From Parasponia andersonii (lineage: Eukaryota; Streptophyta; Magnoliopsida; Rosales; Cannabaceae), in the NCBI GenBank assembly GCA_002914805.1, contig JXTB01000032.1, positions 789,363-853,362 on the forward strand: a DNA stretch of 64,000 nucleotides, given 5' to 3'. Position numbers and translations under genes: made by a program. The notes beneath the pieces are model-generated. The model searched no databases. It had not been told where the DNA came from and was given only the letters and a program-made list of their open reading frames with translations. The first letter of the stretch is position 1. The number at the start of each line of letters is the position of its first letter. Shown piece by piece: positions 10,058 through 21,595 of the stretch.

Positions 10058-13000
10058 TCACAATACAACTTCTGACTGAAAATCAAACAAATGAGGGTAC
10101 TTCTCATACATCTCCATCTCGAGTTCCCAAGTAGCCTCCTCTTCCTTATGATGTTCCCAAAGCACCTTGACAAGTGGAATCTCTCTGTTGCGAAGCACCT
10201 TCAGCTCTCTAGCCAACAAACAAACAGGCTGCTCTTCATAGGACACATCTTCTTGGATCGGTATATGTATGTACTGAACAACATGAGATGGGTCTGACGT
10301 GTACTTCTTCAACATCGACACGTGAAACACATCATGCACGTGACCCAACTGTGCAGGTAGATTCAAGCGATACGTCACTGGTCCAATTCTGTCAGTGATC
10401 TCAAAGGGACCAATATACCTTCGAGCAAGCTTACCCTTAACTCCAAATCTTGCCTTGGAGTCACTTTCAGGAATACGAAATCACCAGTATCGAACTCTAC
10501 CTCACGCCTCTTCGGGTTAGCATAACTCTTCTGGCGACTCTAAATCTCTTTGAGTCTCTCTTGGATACCCTTGATCTTTTCAGTAGTCTTTTCAATTAAC
10601 TCAGGTCCAAGAGTAACACGCTCTTCGGGCTCCCCCCAATACAAAGGCGATCTACACGGCCTTTCATACAACACTTCATATGGAATCACACCCACACTGG
10701 TCTGGTAACTGTTATTATAAGCAAATTCCACCAAAGGAAAATGATCATCCCAGTTCTCACTAAAGTCCAGTATGCAACAACGTAGCATGTCCTCAAGAAT
10801 TTGAATGGTCCTTTCAGACTGACCATCTGACTCAGGATGGTGAGCTGTACTGATATCCAACTGCGTACCCAATGCTTTCTGTAAGGCTCTCCAAAACTTA
10901 GAAATGAACCTTGGATCTCTGTCAAATACTATGCCTGTAGGCACATCATGCAAGCGTATGATGTTCTCCATATACAGTCTACTAAGCTTAGTAAGAGAGT
11001 AGTCCATCCGGATCAGTATAAAGTGAGCACTCTTCGTCGATCGATCAACTACCACCCAAACTGCGTCATTCTTCCTCAAGGTCTTCGGCAAACGGGTCAC
11101 AAAGTCCATCATGATCTTGTCCCACTTCCATTTCGGAATTGGCAACGGCTGAAGTAATCCAGCTGGCCTCTGGTGTTCAGCCTTGACTCGCTGACAAATC
11201 AACCACTTAGCCACAAAAGTAGCCACATCCTTCTTCATCCCTTTCCACCAATACTGCCGCTTCAAGTCCCGGTACATCTTGGTACTACCCGGATGTATTG
11301 TGAATCTTGATTTGTGAGCCTCAGTTAGAATGGTTTCTCGAAGATTAGGGTCATCAGCTACAGCCAACTTCCCACTGAAAAGTAAAAATCCTTCTCTGTT
11401 AGTGCTCCAATCATCAAACTGCTCACCGTTCTAAAACCGGTTCCAGATTGTCCTCAACTCCCTGTCTTGCCACTGACTCCGCTGGACAGTCTAGAGAAGA
11501 GATGGTGAAATCATAATGTTACTCAGGCAAGCAACCCCTTCATTCTCAAAGTATTGCAAGTTGTAGTCACCAATCGCAACTGAGTTCCTTCAATCTTCAA
11601 ACACTAGTGCAGCTAGTGCACCATGAGACTTCCTATTCAGTACATCAGCTACAACATTGGCCTTACTAGGATGATACTATAGGTCAAAGTCATAATCCTC
11701 CATATACTCAACCCATCTTCGCTGTCTCAAGTTCAGATCCTTCTGAGTAAAGAGATACTTCAAACTCTTATGATCGGAGAATATGTCGAACTTTACACCA
11801 TATAAATAACATCGCCAAATCTTTAAAGCAAAGATCACTGCTGCAAGCTCCAAATCATGGGTGGGATAGTTTCTCTCATGTGGCTTCAAGTGACAAGAAG
11901 CATAAGCCAAAACTCGACCATTTTGCATCAAGACATATCCCAAACCCGTCTTCGAAGCATCGGTATACACCACATAAGTCTTGTTACCGTCAGGAAAAAA
12001 GTAAGAACTAGTGCGGTGGTTAAACTCTGCTTCAACCTAACAAAAGCTTCTTCACTTTCTTGATCCCAAACAAACTTAACATCCTTCCTGATCAACTTCG
12101 TCAAAGGCAAAGCAATTCTCGAGAAATCTTGCACAAAATGACGGTAGTAGCCTGCCAATCCAAGGAAACTACTTACTTCCATCACATTTCTCAGTTTTTC
12201 CTATTCCAGAACAGTTTCGATCTTAGCGGGATCGATTGAAATACCTCCGTGAGAAATCACATGACCCAAGAACTTCACTTCTAACATCCAAAAGTCACAC
12301 TTTGATTTCTTGGCGTACAACCGATGATCTCTCAAGATCTTGAGTACTATCCCCAGATATTCGGCATGCTCTTCTCGAATCTTGGAATACACCAGGATGT
12401 CATCGATGAACACAACCACAAAAAGATCCAAAAATGGTCTAAAAATCCGATTCATGGGATCCATAAATGCTACGAGAGCATTCGTCAAACCAAATGGCAT
12501 CACCAGAAACTCAAAATGACCATATCGAGTTCTGAATACTGTCTTAGGTATATCATCCTCTCTTATCTTCAACTGATGATAACCGGATCTCAAATCGATC
12601 TTAGAGATGAACCTTTAACCACCGAGTTGATCAAACAACTCATCTATCCTTGGCAAAGGATACTTGTTCTTCATTGTCAACTGATTCAACTTCCAGTAAT
12701 CCACACAAAGTCTCAACGAACCATCAGCTTTCTTCGCAAACAAAATAAGAGCACCCCAAGGAGAAGTGCTACTGCGAATAAAGCCCTTGGAAAACAGATC
12801 GTCCAATTGTTCCCTCAATTCTTCCATCTCAGCAGTCGTGATGCGATAGACTGGAATAGAAACTGGCTGAGCTCCTGGAACTGGTGGTAACCCCCGTAAG
12901 TTTTCAAGAAACACCTCCGAATACTCACACACCACCGGAATCCATGGGTCTTGATCGTCTATCCTTACCTCGCCATCCATGGCAAATAAGTTCCCATAAC

Positions 13001-14530
13001 ACTCAAGTTTCTTATTTCCACCCATACACGCTTTCAGAACAGGACTAGGCTTTAACGGACTCATCCCAGCCTATTAGACAATAGGATATCCTTCACTAGG
13101 AAAAAGAGTCACCCGCTTCATATGATAGTCTACAATGGCTCGATACTTCGACAACCAATCCATACCGAGTATCACATCATATTGTCCCATCGGCAACATA
13201 ATCAAATCAGTAAGAAGCTTCCTATCACCAACCACAACCCGACAAGACTTATACACACTAGACACATCGGCTACTCCTCCCAAAGGTGTACCCAACGTCA
13301 ATACATAATCCAAATCAGAAAATTCCAACCCCAATAGTTGAGTAAACAATAAGGATATGAACGAATGGGATGCACTAATATCAAACAAAATATGTATCCA
13401 AGAGTGTTAAAGAAGGATTATACCATCATTAACACCTCGACCGGTGCGATCCTGAGTATCGTCTGCCCCAGTAAAAGCATAGGCTTAGCCAGTCACCTTC
13501 CTTTTCCCCTTGTTGCCTCTCCCCTAACTAGGACGGCTACTACTGGATCCTGTACCACTACTGCCATATCCAAGCCCACCCTAATTCCCTGAGGCCTGAG
13601 GAGTTTGAAAGTTCTGAGTAAAACCCTGAGGGCGATACTGATGCTAATAAAGCTGAGGAGAAATAAAAGCATGCGAAGCACTCTGTGACTGTTGCGGCCT
13701 CGCTTGACTGTTCTGACAAGAAACAGAATCGGACTAGCTCCTCTACAGTCCTCCCAGAAAGTTGGGATACTCCTTCTTCCAATGACCCTGCTGGCTACAA
13801 ACAAAACATCCTCCATATAGACTGCCTCTGCCACCCCCTGAAGAACCACTGTTGTTCGAGCTACCACTGTTTGGAGTACCCTAGGCTGACCACTGCCTTT
13901 GGTTCCTTCTAGTGGCTTTTCTGTCATTACCTCTCCACTGGTTCCCCCTGGAATCCAATCCTTCTTCGATGGCCTCTGCCTACTGGGTAGCTACTGCAAT
14001 CTCAGAAAGAGTACGGAAAGTCTGAGTACCAATCCTGTTGAAAATGTTCCGATTCAGACGACTCCTGAACTTGGTAACTCGGTATTTCTCACTCATACCA
14101 GGTCCAAAAGCAACACTTATCAACTCAGTGAACTCTATCAAGCACTCTTCACCGTTCTGTTACCTTGAATCAACGTCTCATATCAGTTCATAACTTCATC
14201 CTGTTGATCCTTATTGGCATACTGGGCCTTAAAAATCCGCACAAAGTCTTCCCAAGTCAAACCCACTACTTCTTGCATCCGTTCTACTGTCTTCTACTAA
14301 TGAATGACACTTCCCGTCAAATGGGTAATGACAAACAAAACCCAAAACTCAACCGGAGTACCAAGGGTCCGAAAGTGCCTCTCCATCTCACGCAACCAAG
14401 TAATTGCTGTGAGAGCTTCTGGTCTACCATCAAACTGCCCTAGCTGAAGACGCATGAATCGTTGGAGATGATTAGCCTGATCCAACTGTCGTTCCCTCAA
14501 AGCTAGAGGCTGATAGTCTGGATTGCTCAT
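10058..14530 (-). pseudogene. gag-pol remnant of the chromovirus fossil
   Basis: Parts in order on the minus strand: gag with a capsid-like region and a zinc-knuckle region (about 14530-13500); aspartic protease (about 13390-13070); reverse transcriptase, including a FIDD-type active-site motif (about 13060-12200); RNase H (about 12000-11670); integrase with a zinc-binding HHCC-type region and catalytic core (about 11370-10540); and a chromodomain-like tail (about 10378-10058). These are fossil coding sequences with about ten or more breaks and are not expressed as a functional polyprotein. Family and order are clear. Confidence 0.92.
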
Positions 14531-14744
14531 CTAGACGAATGCCTGCTGCATTGTCTCGATCAGATGAGTGAAATCCGGACAAGGAGGTTCGGCACCCCGG
14601 ATGGTGCCTCAGAACTCTTCTAAGAGGCATCGCTACAAGTCTGAAACAATATGCTAAACTGTTTGTGAGATAATGATGCATGCTTGTCATAAAAATAACT
14701 TCAATCTAGTTTAATAGTGATACGTCCGTGCTGTTAAACTCAAA

Positions 14745-14756
14745 GCTCTGATACCA
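14745..14756 (-). other. Primer binding site, initiator tRNA-Met type
   Basis: On the minus strand TGGTATCAGAGC lies a few bases inside the 5' LTR. It is complementary to the 3' end of plant initiator tRNA-Met, the usual primer for this group. Confidence 0.92.
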
Positions 14757-14764
14757 AAAATTTC

Positions 14765-16924
14765 TGTCACGACCCAAAACTCGGGCCAGTGGGAGAAAGG
14801 GAATTTCATAAAGGTAGGAAATTCCTTGATTTATTTGAAAAGTGTCAAAAGTTCTAGTTTTTATAAAAACGGTCAATTTAAATAAAATAATCAGAATTCC
14901 ATCCCGTGAACCACTCCCATAGTTCGTATACACTATTAAACATAGATTGAATAATAATTAAAAATCACGAAGTCACATAAAAGTCCAAATATCACCATCA
15001 TCTACAACAAAAGTCAAATACCAGAATAGCATATATAAGTTCGCAGACAAAATAGAAAGCAGTAATCTTGGTTCAATGCTAATACAAGACCCAAAAAATC
15101 CAAACACCAAGATGACAAACTTCTAGCATTACCAAGAGACGAACTGCAATCAAGATGACCTCTTACTCTTCTTGATCACCGAGATCGCACTGGACACCAC
15201 CTGAGGAAGAATGTAGAAGGGTGAACATAAAATACCCAGTAGGAAAAACAATTACCTCGATCGAAAACATTTTAGTGATGGAGAATTCTTGCATAGTTAG
15301 TTTAGTCCAAAACATACATATATATATAATCCAAACCGGAAATCCATATATATACAAAAAACAGTGTAATCAAAACCATTCAATCCATATGCACATGACA
15401 CAAATCAACTTATACCCATGAGCTCTCATCCTCTCATCTATGGAAATCTAAGATGATGGCACTAAGTATGCCTAACAGCCTACCTGATACCTAAGCCCAT
15501 ACCCAGAGGGGACACCCGTGTGTCGCCTAGAGGGGCAACCAAATTGCCTACACCTGCCAAATAGGGAGGTAATCAGAAGTAACAAAACTCTGCCTGAGTT
15601 TACGGACTTTCACTAATGGTGGGACACGCAGCGCCACACTGTAAACCCACGATGCTAATGCGGTACTCATGTATGATCATATGACACGTGCAATTCAGAA
15701 CTGAAGTGTGATAATAATCATGCTCTGGTTTTTCAGTAAAATCAATATACTAGGTTTTTATAGAAAAACGGGCAGTATAACGACCCTATTTTTAATATAC
15801 CTAAAATAATCTGCACTCAGAAAATTCCTAGAGCAATACAGTATATATCTCATACAACTAATTCCCATTACAGGTATTCGAGAAACCAAAAATTACATTT
15901 GTTCTTATATGTTGTAGAAAATAAGTTTTATTCAAAAATAATATAAAATAGAGGTAATTGAGTCCCTACCTTGCTCGAATAGCAATACCACGCTATCGAA
16001 TCCTCAAGGTGTCGTTGACGATCGCTCGGAGGGTCAGGAACCAATTCTAAGCCCTCAATCGTCCTCTTGCGAAAAACCAACTTCTCACTGGAGTTTCAAT
16101 TCTACAAACGGACCTCTTCGCTGAATTCCTAGCATACAAAATAGCTAGGTTAGATATATAACTTTTCCAATTCGGGTCCAGGTCCACACCGGGCTGGTAG
16201 CACGCAAATCGAGGCAAATCTCAACCATCCGATCTCGATTTCTATGCCGATCACCAAACATAGGCAATATATATCAAACTTCTCTATTTTTCGAGTACAA
16301 TCCAAAAATGACAACAAAAACACAATCCAACAGCCGGATCAAAAAGTCAAACTTAAAGTCGAAATACCCAAAAATGGCAACTTTCAATCCGGGCAAAATA
16401 GGGTTGAGATATATATACCTTGATGATCCTTGAGACAAGAGGAATCCAACGGGACCAGTTGGAGGTCGAATGGTGGCCAGAATCGTCGCCGGTGACGAAA
16501 AAATTGAAATGGTGACTTGGAGGATTTCCGGTGTTGCAGGCGACGGCAGCGGCTAGCGAGGGGCAGCGGAGCTTCGGCGCAGTCTGGGAGTCGACGCCGG
16601 TCGGTGGCGCGGGCGGACGACGGCCGGAGCGGCTCCTACGGTGGCCCCTGCTTCTTCCGGCCGAGAAATGCAGAGAGAGAGAGATCGGGGGAGAAGAAAG
16701 AGAGAAAAGAAAAGGACAGGGCACGTGGCCCTGTCTTATAGGGTTGTGCAATTTTTCAAAAATTATACATAAGTCCCCAAATTTCAAATCTCTATCAATC
16801 TAGTCCCCAAAAAATTACAATTAGTCCCTCTGCACAAAATTTTTACAATTTAATCCCCACAATATTTTATCTAGAAAATTGGTAAATTGTCCAAATTATC
16901 CTCCCAAAAATATGGATTTTTACA
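14765..16924 (-). repeat. 5' LTR (2,160 bp)
   Basis: The same sequence as 7795-9999 at about 90 percent identity by eye. On the minus strand it starts TGTAAAAATCC and ends GGGTCGTGACA. It should carry the promoter; the TATA-like and G-box elements near 16716-16742 fit this. Confidence 0.95.
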
Positions 16925-16929
16925 TCACT

Positions 16930-17215
16930 GATGTTATACTTAAAATAAATATAATTTACTTAAATTAGTGATAAATCACATTTTTTTTATTGAATGTGTC
17001 TATATACCATTAACATAGTAGGTGAGTATGTGACATATAATTATACTATAACTTAGTGTCACTTGTGTTAATTATTTAAAATAAATATAATCTACTTAAA
17101 TTAACAAGAAACATATTTTTTTAATATGCCTATACACAATTAACATAATAAGTAACTATGTGACATATAATTACACTAAAACATAATCTCACTTTTATTT
17201 AATTAATTTAAATTA
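16930..17215 (+). repeat. Tandem array, about 132-bp unit (right part)
   Basis: The array resumes straight after the TCACT target duplication, with about two further units (TACTTAAAATAAATATAA..., GTAGGTGAGTATGTGACA). This shows the retrotransposon landed inside a pre-existing array. Confidence 0.85.
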
Positions 17216-17429
17216 AAATAATTCAAAAATAAGTGAATATGTGACTATGTTAGTATGTATAATTAATGTAGAACGACTATTATGGTCGCTTTGGCAACCA
17301 TTATATTCGCCCTTAATTATAATGAGTGACTATTATGATTGTTCGGTATAATTTTCAGGCCACACAATGTAAATTTTGGTTGCCTTAAGCTTTTTTAAGG
17401 ATTACGAATTTGTGGCTAAGTAACTAAAA

Positions 17430-17910
17430 ACTAAAAAAGTATCTCTAATATACAATTATATTAATTTAGATGGCAGAGCAAAAAAAATTATATTAATTTA
17501 GTTACACAAGTAAGATTATTAAAAACTAGTAACATATATTATACGTAATTAGTATCATAAATAAAAATAAATTTAATTTACTTAAATTATTAAGAAATCA
17601 TATTTTTAATATGTCCATGGACAATTAACATAATAGGTGAATATGTGACTAAGTTATTATGCATAATTAACATAGAGCGACCATTATGACTGCTATTACG
17701 ACCATTATAGTCGCCTCCAATTATAGTGGGTGACTATTAGAGTCGCTTCGTATAATTTTAAGGTCGCACAATGTAAATATTATTCACTTTGAGTGTTTTT
17801 ATAGATTATGAATCTGTGACTAAGTAATTAAGAACTAAATGAGTGTCTCTAGTACACAATTGTATTAATTTAGTTGCTCAAATAGGAATATTAAAAACGA
17901 GTAAGATGGA
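17430..17910 (+). repeat. Long-period repeat block (right part)
   Basis: Copies of the 5640-6600 units recur here, including TATTAATTTAGATGGCAGAG and CATAGAGCGACC. They lie between the tandem array and the minus-strand transposase-like ORF. Confidence 0.6.
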
Positions 17911-18142
17911 TGATACATATTTTATACAATAAAGAATCATAAAAATGTTCATGGCTTCTAGGACGTACTTCTAACATCAGATGAATTGCATCTGTAACGA
18001 CATTTCTTTGCATTTTGCCTTGTTTGCTTACATATCTAACCATAAAACCTTTAGTAAAACTACTTCTAAACCATTCCCAATTGTCATTTTCCATCTTCTT
18101 CCATTTACCATTGTATTCTATGGAAACGTAAATGTGATCCAT
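17891..18142 (-). pseudogene. Possible MULE transposase N-terminal fragment
   Basis: An 83-codon minus-strand ORF starts MDHIYVSIEYNGKWKKMEND. This resembles the short N-terminal region of MURA-type transposases (a hydrophobic strand, then YNGKW, then WEW). No DDE catalytic core or zinc finger is seen nearby; the sequence beyond it is repeat DNA. It would fit a MULE in which the transposase gene faces the DUF1985 gene. The similarity is short and recalled by eye, so it is tentative. Confidence 0.35.
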
Positions 18143-18206
18143 ACCTATAACAAAATAAAAACAATCATTAAGTTATCAAATATTTAAAAAATTAAGTTAT
18201 AAATAT

Positions 18207-18440
18207 GGTTGCCAATCTAATAGGTTTTTTTTTTACCTATTTGTATGTATTTTTTTCGCTGTTGGATCATTATCTAATAACGATCCAATGACCATAATGA
18301 GATGCATAAAAAGATGTGCATCATTAATACTATTTCTCTCTCTTACTTTTTATTATAAAAAATATGCATGATAAATTTTCATTAGCTAAAATGATATTTA
18401 TGTATAGGTTAAAAAAAAAATACTTACTGGATTGGTGCCC
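18207..18440 (-). mobile_element. Family A element, copy 3
   Basis: It is bounded by GGTTGCCAATCTAATAGG and ACTGGATTGGTGCCC, the same termini as the 362-602 element but inverted relative to it. The internal hairpin (TTGGATCAT / CGATCCAA) and the AGATGTGCATCATTAAT stretch are conserved. It is inserted inside the candidate MULE. Confidence 0.7.
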
Positions 18441-19179
18441 TATAAATATAATTAGAATAAATGACATTATTAAAATTTTTCATATTAGCCAAGTAGTATT
18501 AAGTAACCCTCTTTATGCTGGAGCAACCCTTAAGATAAATGAGATCATTTTTATGCTTAAGTGATAATATAAATAATAAAGTGACCTTGTAAATAAATGA
18601 TACATCGTTCAATCTAAGCGACCTTTAAGGTCACTAAAAGTCGCTCCTGTACAAACCATCGACTATTTTTATACTTAAGTGACTATAGTGATAACAGAAT
18701 GACTATTCGATCGTCTTCAATTATATATAGTCGTTAAATTACAGTTCGTTCTCAACCTCTGTTATTTGACTATTCTAATTTTTTTTCAACCTTCAAATTC
18801 ATTTATTTTCTACAAAACTATACTTTTAAGTGAAAAATATTTGTATATTATCAAATAAATATATAAACAATAACTCAAAAGCCATAATAAGTTGATCTAA
18901 TTAACTAACTTTTTCACTTTTTTTTCTCCTTCAACCTAATGCAACAAAATATGATATTTGATATAATTCTTCAATTTTTGTGGGATCTTTAGTTAGATGG
19001 ATTATTGTACAAGAAAATGGAGTCAATACATGATTGAAGAGGATGAATCTCACTTTTTTTGAGCTTCAAGAGATAAGGAGAAAGAAAGAGAGAGAGGATG
19101 TCGAAGAGAAGAGAAGTTTTTTTTTTTTCAATTTAGTTTTTAATTTTTTTTAATTCTAAGTCACCAGCACTAATCTACT

Positions 19180-19317
19180 TATTAATCTAAAATTAATCTT
19201 AATTAATTTTTATTAAACTAATTTTTCAATTTTTTAAAGGAAGAAAGTCATTTTGCTAATTAAAATTTTTAGAAAGTTATTTTGTACATTAAATTTTTTT
19301 CATAATGTCATTTTGCC
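19180..19317 (-). repeat. Right terminal inverted repeat of the candidate MULE
   Basis: Inverted counterpart of 1529-1660. AAGAAAGTCATTTTGCTAATT and TGTCATTTTGCC mark its two shared blocks. Confidence 0.6.
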
Positions 19318-21595
19318 TAATTCCTCTCGTTTTAGGAGTGAGACCTACATTACATAAGACACAAAAGTGAGAGAAGAATAAAAACATTTTTTTCTAATTG
19401 TTTTTGGTATGAGAGAATACCAAAATCTACTCTATATGAAAAGATTATGGTTTTTTTTTTTGTAACATATCTGTTATTATAAAAATTTTACTTTTATTGT
19501 AATAGATTAAATTAGAAAATAAAATCCCTTTAACAGATAAGTCAATTCTCTAATCTTAAGATTATCTTAGTAAAATCAAATATAATTGGTTGACTACAAT
19601 ACTAAGAAAATAAGAAAAATGTATCTCACAATAACAAACACCGCTAATGCATATAACTCTAGAAATTGGAGATATATAGTCAACATCCTTAACCTGTCGG
19701 AGAACCTAAATATAAACTCTTCATGTTTCATAAATACTTCATATTTCATAAAGTTGTCATAGATAGTTTAATTGCTTGAAAGTATGCCAAACATCCACTT
19801 ATTTTTTTTCCTTTTTATGTATATGTAGCTTTTAATTACCTAACAAAGGGGGAGATCTACAAGTCTCGTCTTTGGTCTACTTATTAGCAATTTATATTGA
19901 GAAAAATAACATGTAGAGATATACTCTACTAGATGAGATAATAAACCCCCAATAAGAGGAGATAATAAACTTCATAAAAAAGAGACAATAAATTTGTTGT
20001 TATTCTCATTGTTGGATAGTTATACACGCCTCATTATTGAACTCATCCTAAAAAAGTTGTTCACCACCCCTCGTCACTGAAACACTAAGAAGAAGGACTT
20101 GGTTCAAGTATTAAAAGGCATAAAATTATAATTAAAATAACTACGCTACCACTTGAGTGACCATCTTTCTCTTAAACTCTCTCCAATTTTAAAAAGGATT
20201 GAAAGTTGATATTGAGTATTTGAAATTCATTGTCTAATCCATTCCCTCCTAAAATTCCTCTTAAAATTATGGACCTCACTATTTTTGTTCCTTCCACTTT
20301 TTTCTTCCTATCAAACAACTCAAAATTTTTTAATTTTCCTCCATTTTTTTCTTAAATTTTTTATTTCCTTTTCTATGAAACATTGCCTTAAGAGAGAATT
20401 TCCTCCTCATGGTATAGAAAGATGTACCTAATAATGAAAAACTAATAATTTGGTGGGTGAAATTGCAAACAATTTTGATTTAGAAAATCATCCTTTGTTG
20501 TTTGATGTTTTTTTCAAATCGAGTGCTCTTTGTTTTCTAATGGCAATTTTGGACCTTTGGACTTTGGTCCTTAAAGTTTGAACTAGTCGGGTACTGTGAT
20601 TTGGTTTTGGTCTCTAATTTCCAACGTTGGCAATTATTATTTTTTTGGAGGGAGCGATTAAATTGTTTATTTCACTATTCAGTAGCAAAACACAACTGGT
20701 AACACGTGTTAATTTTTCTCAAAAATTCGATCATCACGACGATATTAATTAGGGTAATTAATGCTATGTTTGGTAGAAATGAGAACCAAAGGACAACATT
20801 ATTTTCTTGTTGTTTTTGGTGGACGAGAAAAAGAGAGAAGAACGGAACTTTCTCATTTGTTTGGTAGGAGGAAGAAAGTTTTAGTTTTACATTAACGACT
20901 TAAAGAAAAAACATGGTACAAACCCTTTGCCTATTGCGTGTTACAAATCAAAATGTTTGTTAATTGGGTTATTGAACAACGCAAGGGACTAGTTTAAAGA
21001 AGTCGCAGAAAGAGGGAAAAAATATTTTGGAGGACAAGATAATTTTGAAGAAAGGAACCAAAATAATAATAATAATAATAATCAAGAAATGTTTTGGAGC
21101 TGATTGGATCTACATTTATGTTTAAGGTGATTCAACTGTTGGTAATGTTATAGAAGTATAATATGAAGCTTTTGAGCACTAACTATTTGGTCCATAATTT
21201 TCATTTTGGCACTTAAATTATTGATTTCACTATTCATTAGCAAAGCACCTGAAATGAGTAGCGGGACAACATTTAATCCCCCAAATTATGTAATAAAACA
21301 ATCACTATAAACACGTTGCATCAATAAAAATCTAAATCAATTAATGTTTACAATTACATTGATTAAACTTGGATAGACTAAGAGCCACGAAAGCCTCCCA
21401 TCTTGTGGGGAATGCATTAAAATCAATGATACGAACATAACACTACTACCAGCATGGACGAACAACCGAAAAAAAACACACTTGAACACAAAAATCTAAG
21501 ACGCATGCACCTTGAGTTTCATATGATATTATTTATTGGAACCTACCAAACGAAATAGTTGGTCATGAATAGTTGTAGGTAGGACATCTTATTCT
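19318..21595. other. Intergenic region downstream of PGDH
   Basis: No gene is supported. It is AT-rich, with poly-A/T runs. CTATGTTTGGTAG near 20764 and CATTTGTTTGGTAGGAGG near 20858 look like relics of the same MITE type as 51968-52822. A tRNA-like A-box (TCACTCAAGTGGTAGCG, minus strand, near 20147-20163) may be a worn SINE head. An (AAT)n run lies near 21065. The last part should hold the PGDH 3' UTR, but no clear polyadenylation signal could be chosen. Confidence 0.6.

Larger units (their letters stand above)
7795..16924 (-). mobile_element. Ty3/gypsy chromovirus LTR retrotransposon fossil, probably Tekay/Del clade
   Basis: Both LTRs are present (7795-9999 and 14765-16924), with TG...CA termini. 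A 5-bp target duplication, TCACT, flanks the element at 7790-7794 and 16925-16929. In element orientation the 5' LTR is the right-hand one. It is followed by an initiator-Met tRNA type primer site, then gag, protease, reverse transcriptase, RNase H, integrase and a chromodomain-like C-terminus, and a polypurine tract before the 3' LTR. This order (integrase last) defines Ty3/gypsy; the C-terminal pattern and long LTRs suggest Tekay/Del. The structure is complete but the coding part is broken, with about ten or more interruptions. By eye the LTRs are about 90 percent identical, suggesting an insertion several million years old at commonly used plant rates. It is inserted in the middle of a tandem array. 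Confidence 0.95.
1529..19317. mobile_element. Composite DNA transposon region, candidate MULE with terminal inverted repeats
   Basis: The left edge (GGCAAAATGGCAACC...TTTTAGCAAAATGACTTTCTT) matches the reverse complement of the right edge (GGCAAAATGACA...AATTAGCAAAATGACTTTCTT). The similarity continues as AT-rich sequence for about 100 bp inward; the right copy has roughly 35 extra bases. Between the edges are DUF1985-type coding remnants, a minus-strand ORF like a MULE transposase N-terminus, a 132-bp tandem array and a later LTR retrotransposon insertion. Without that insertion and its target duplication the element is about 8.65 kb. No 9-bp target duplication is seen: the flanks are GAGTGCTTT and TAATTCCTC. 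Either one end has eroded or the edges belong to two related copies. The coding parts are decayed and no intact transposase is present. MULE is an inference; a CACTA-like origin cannot be excluded. Confidence 0.55.
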
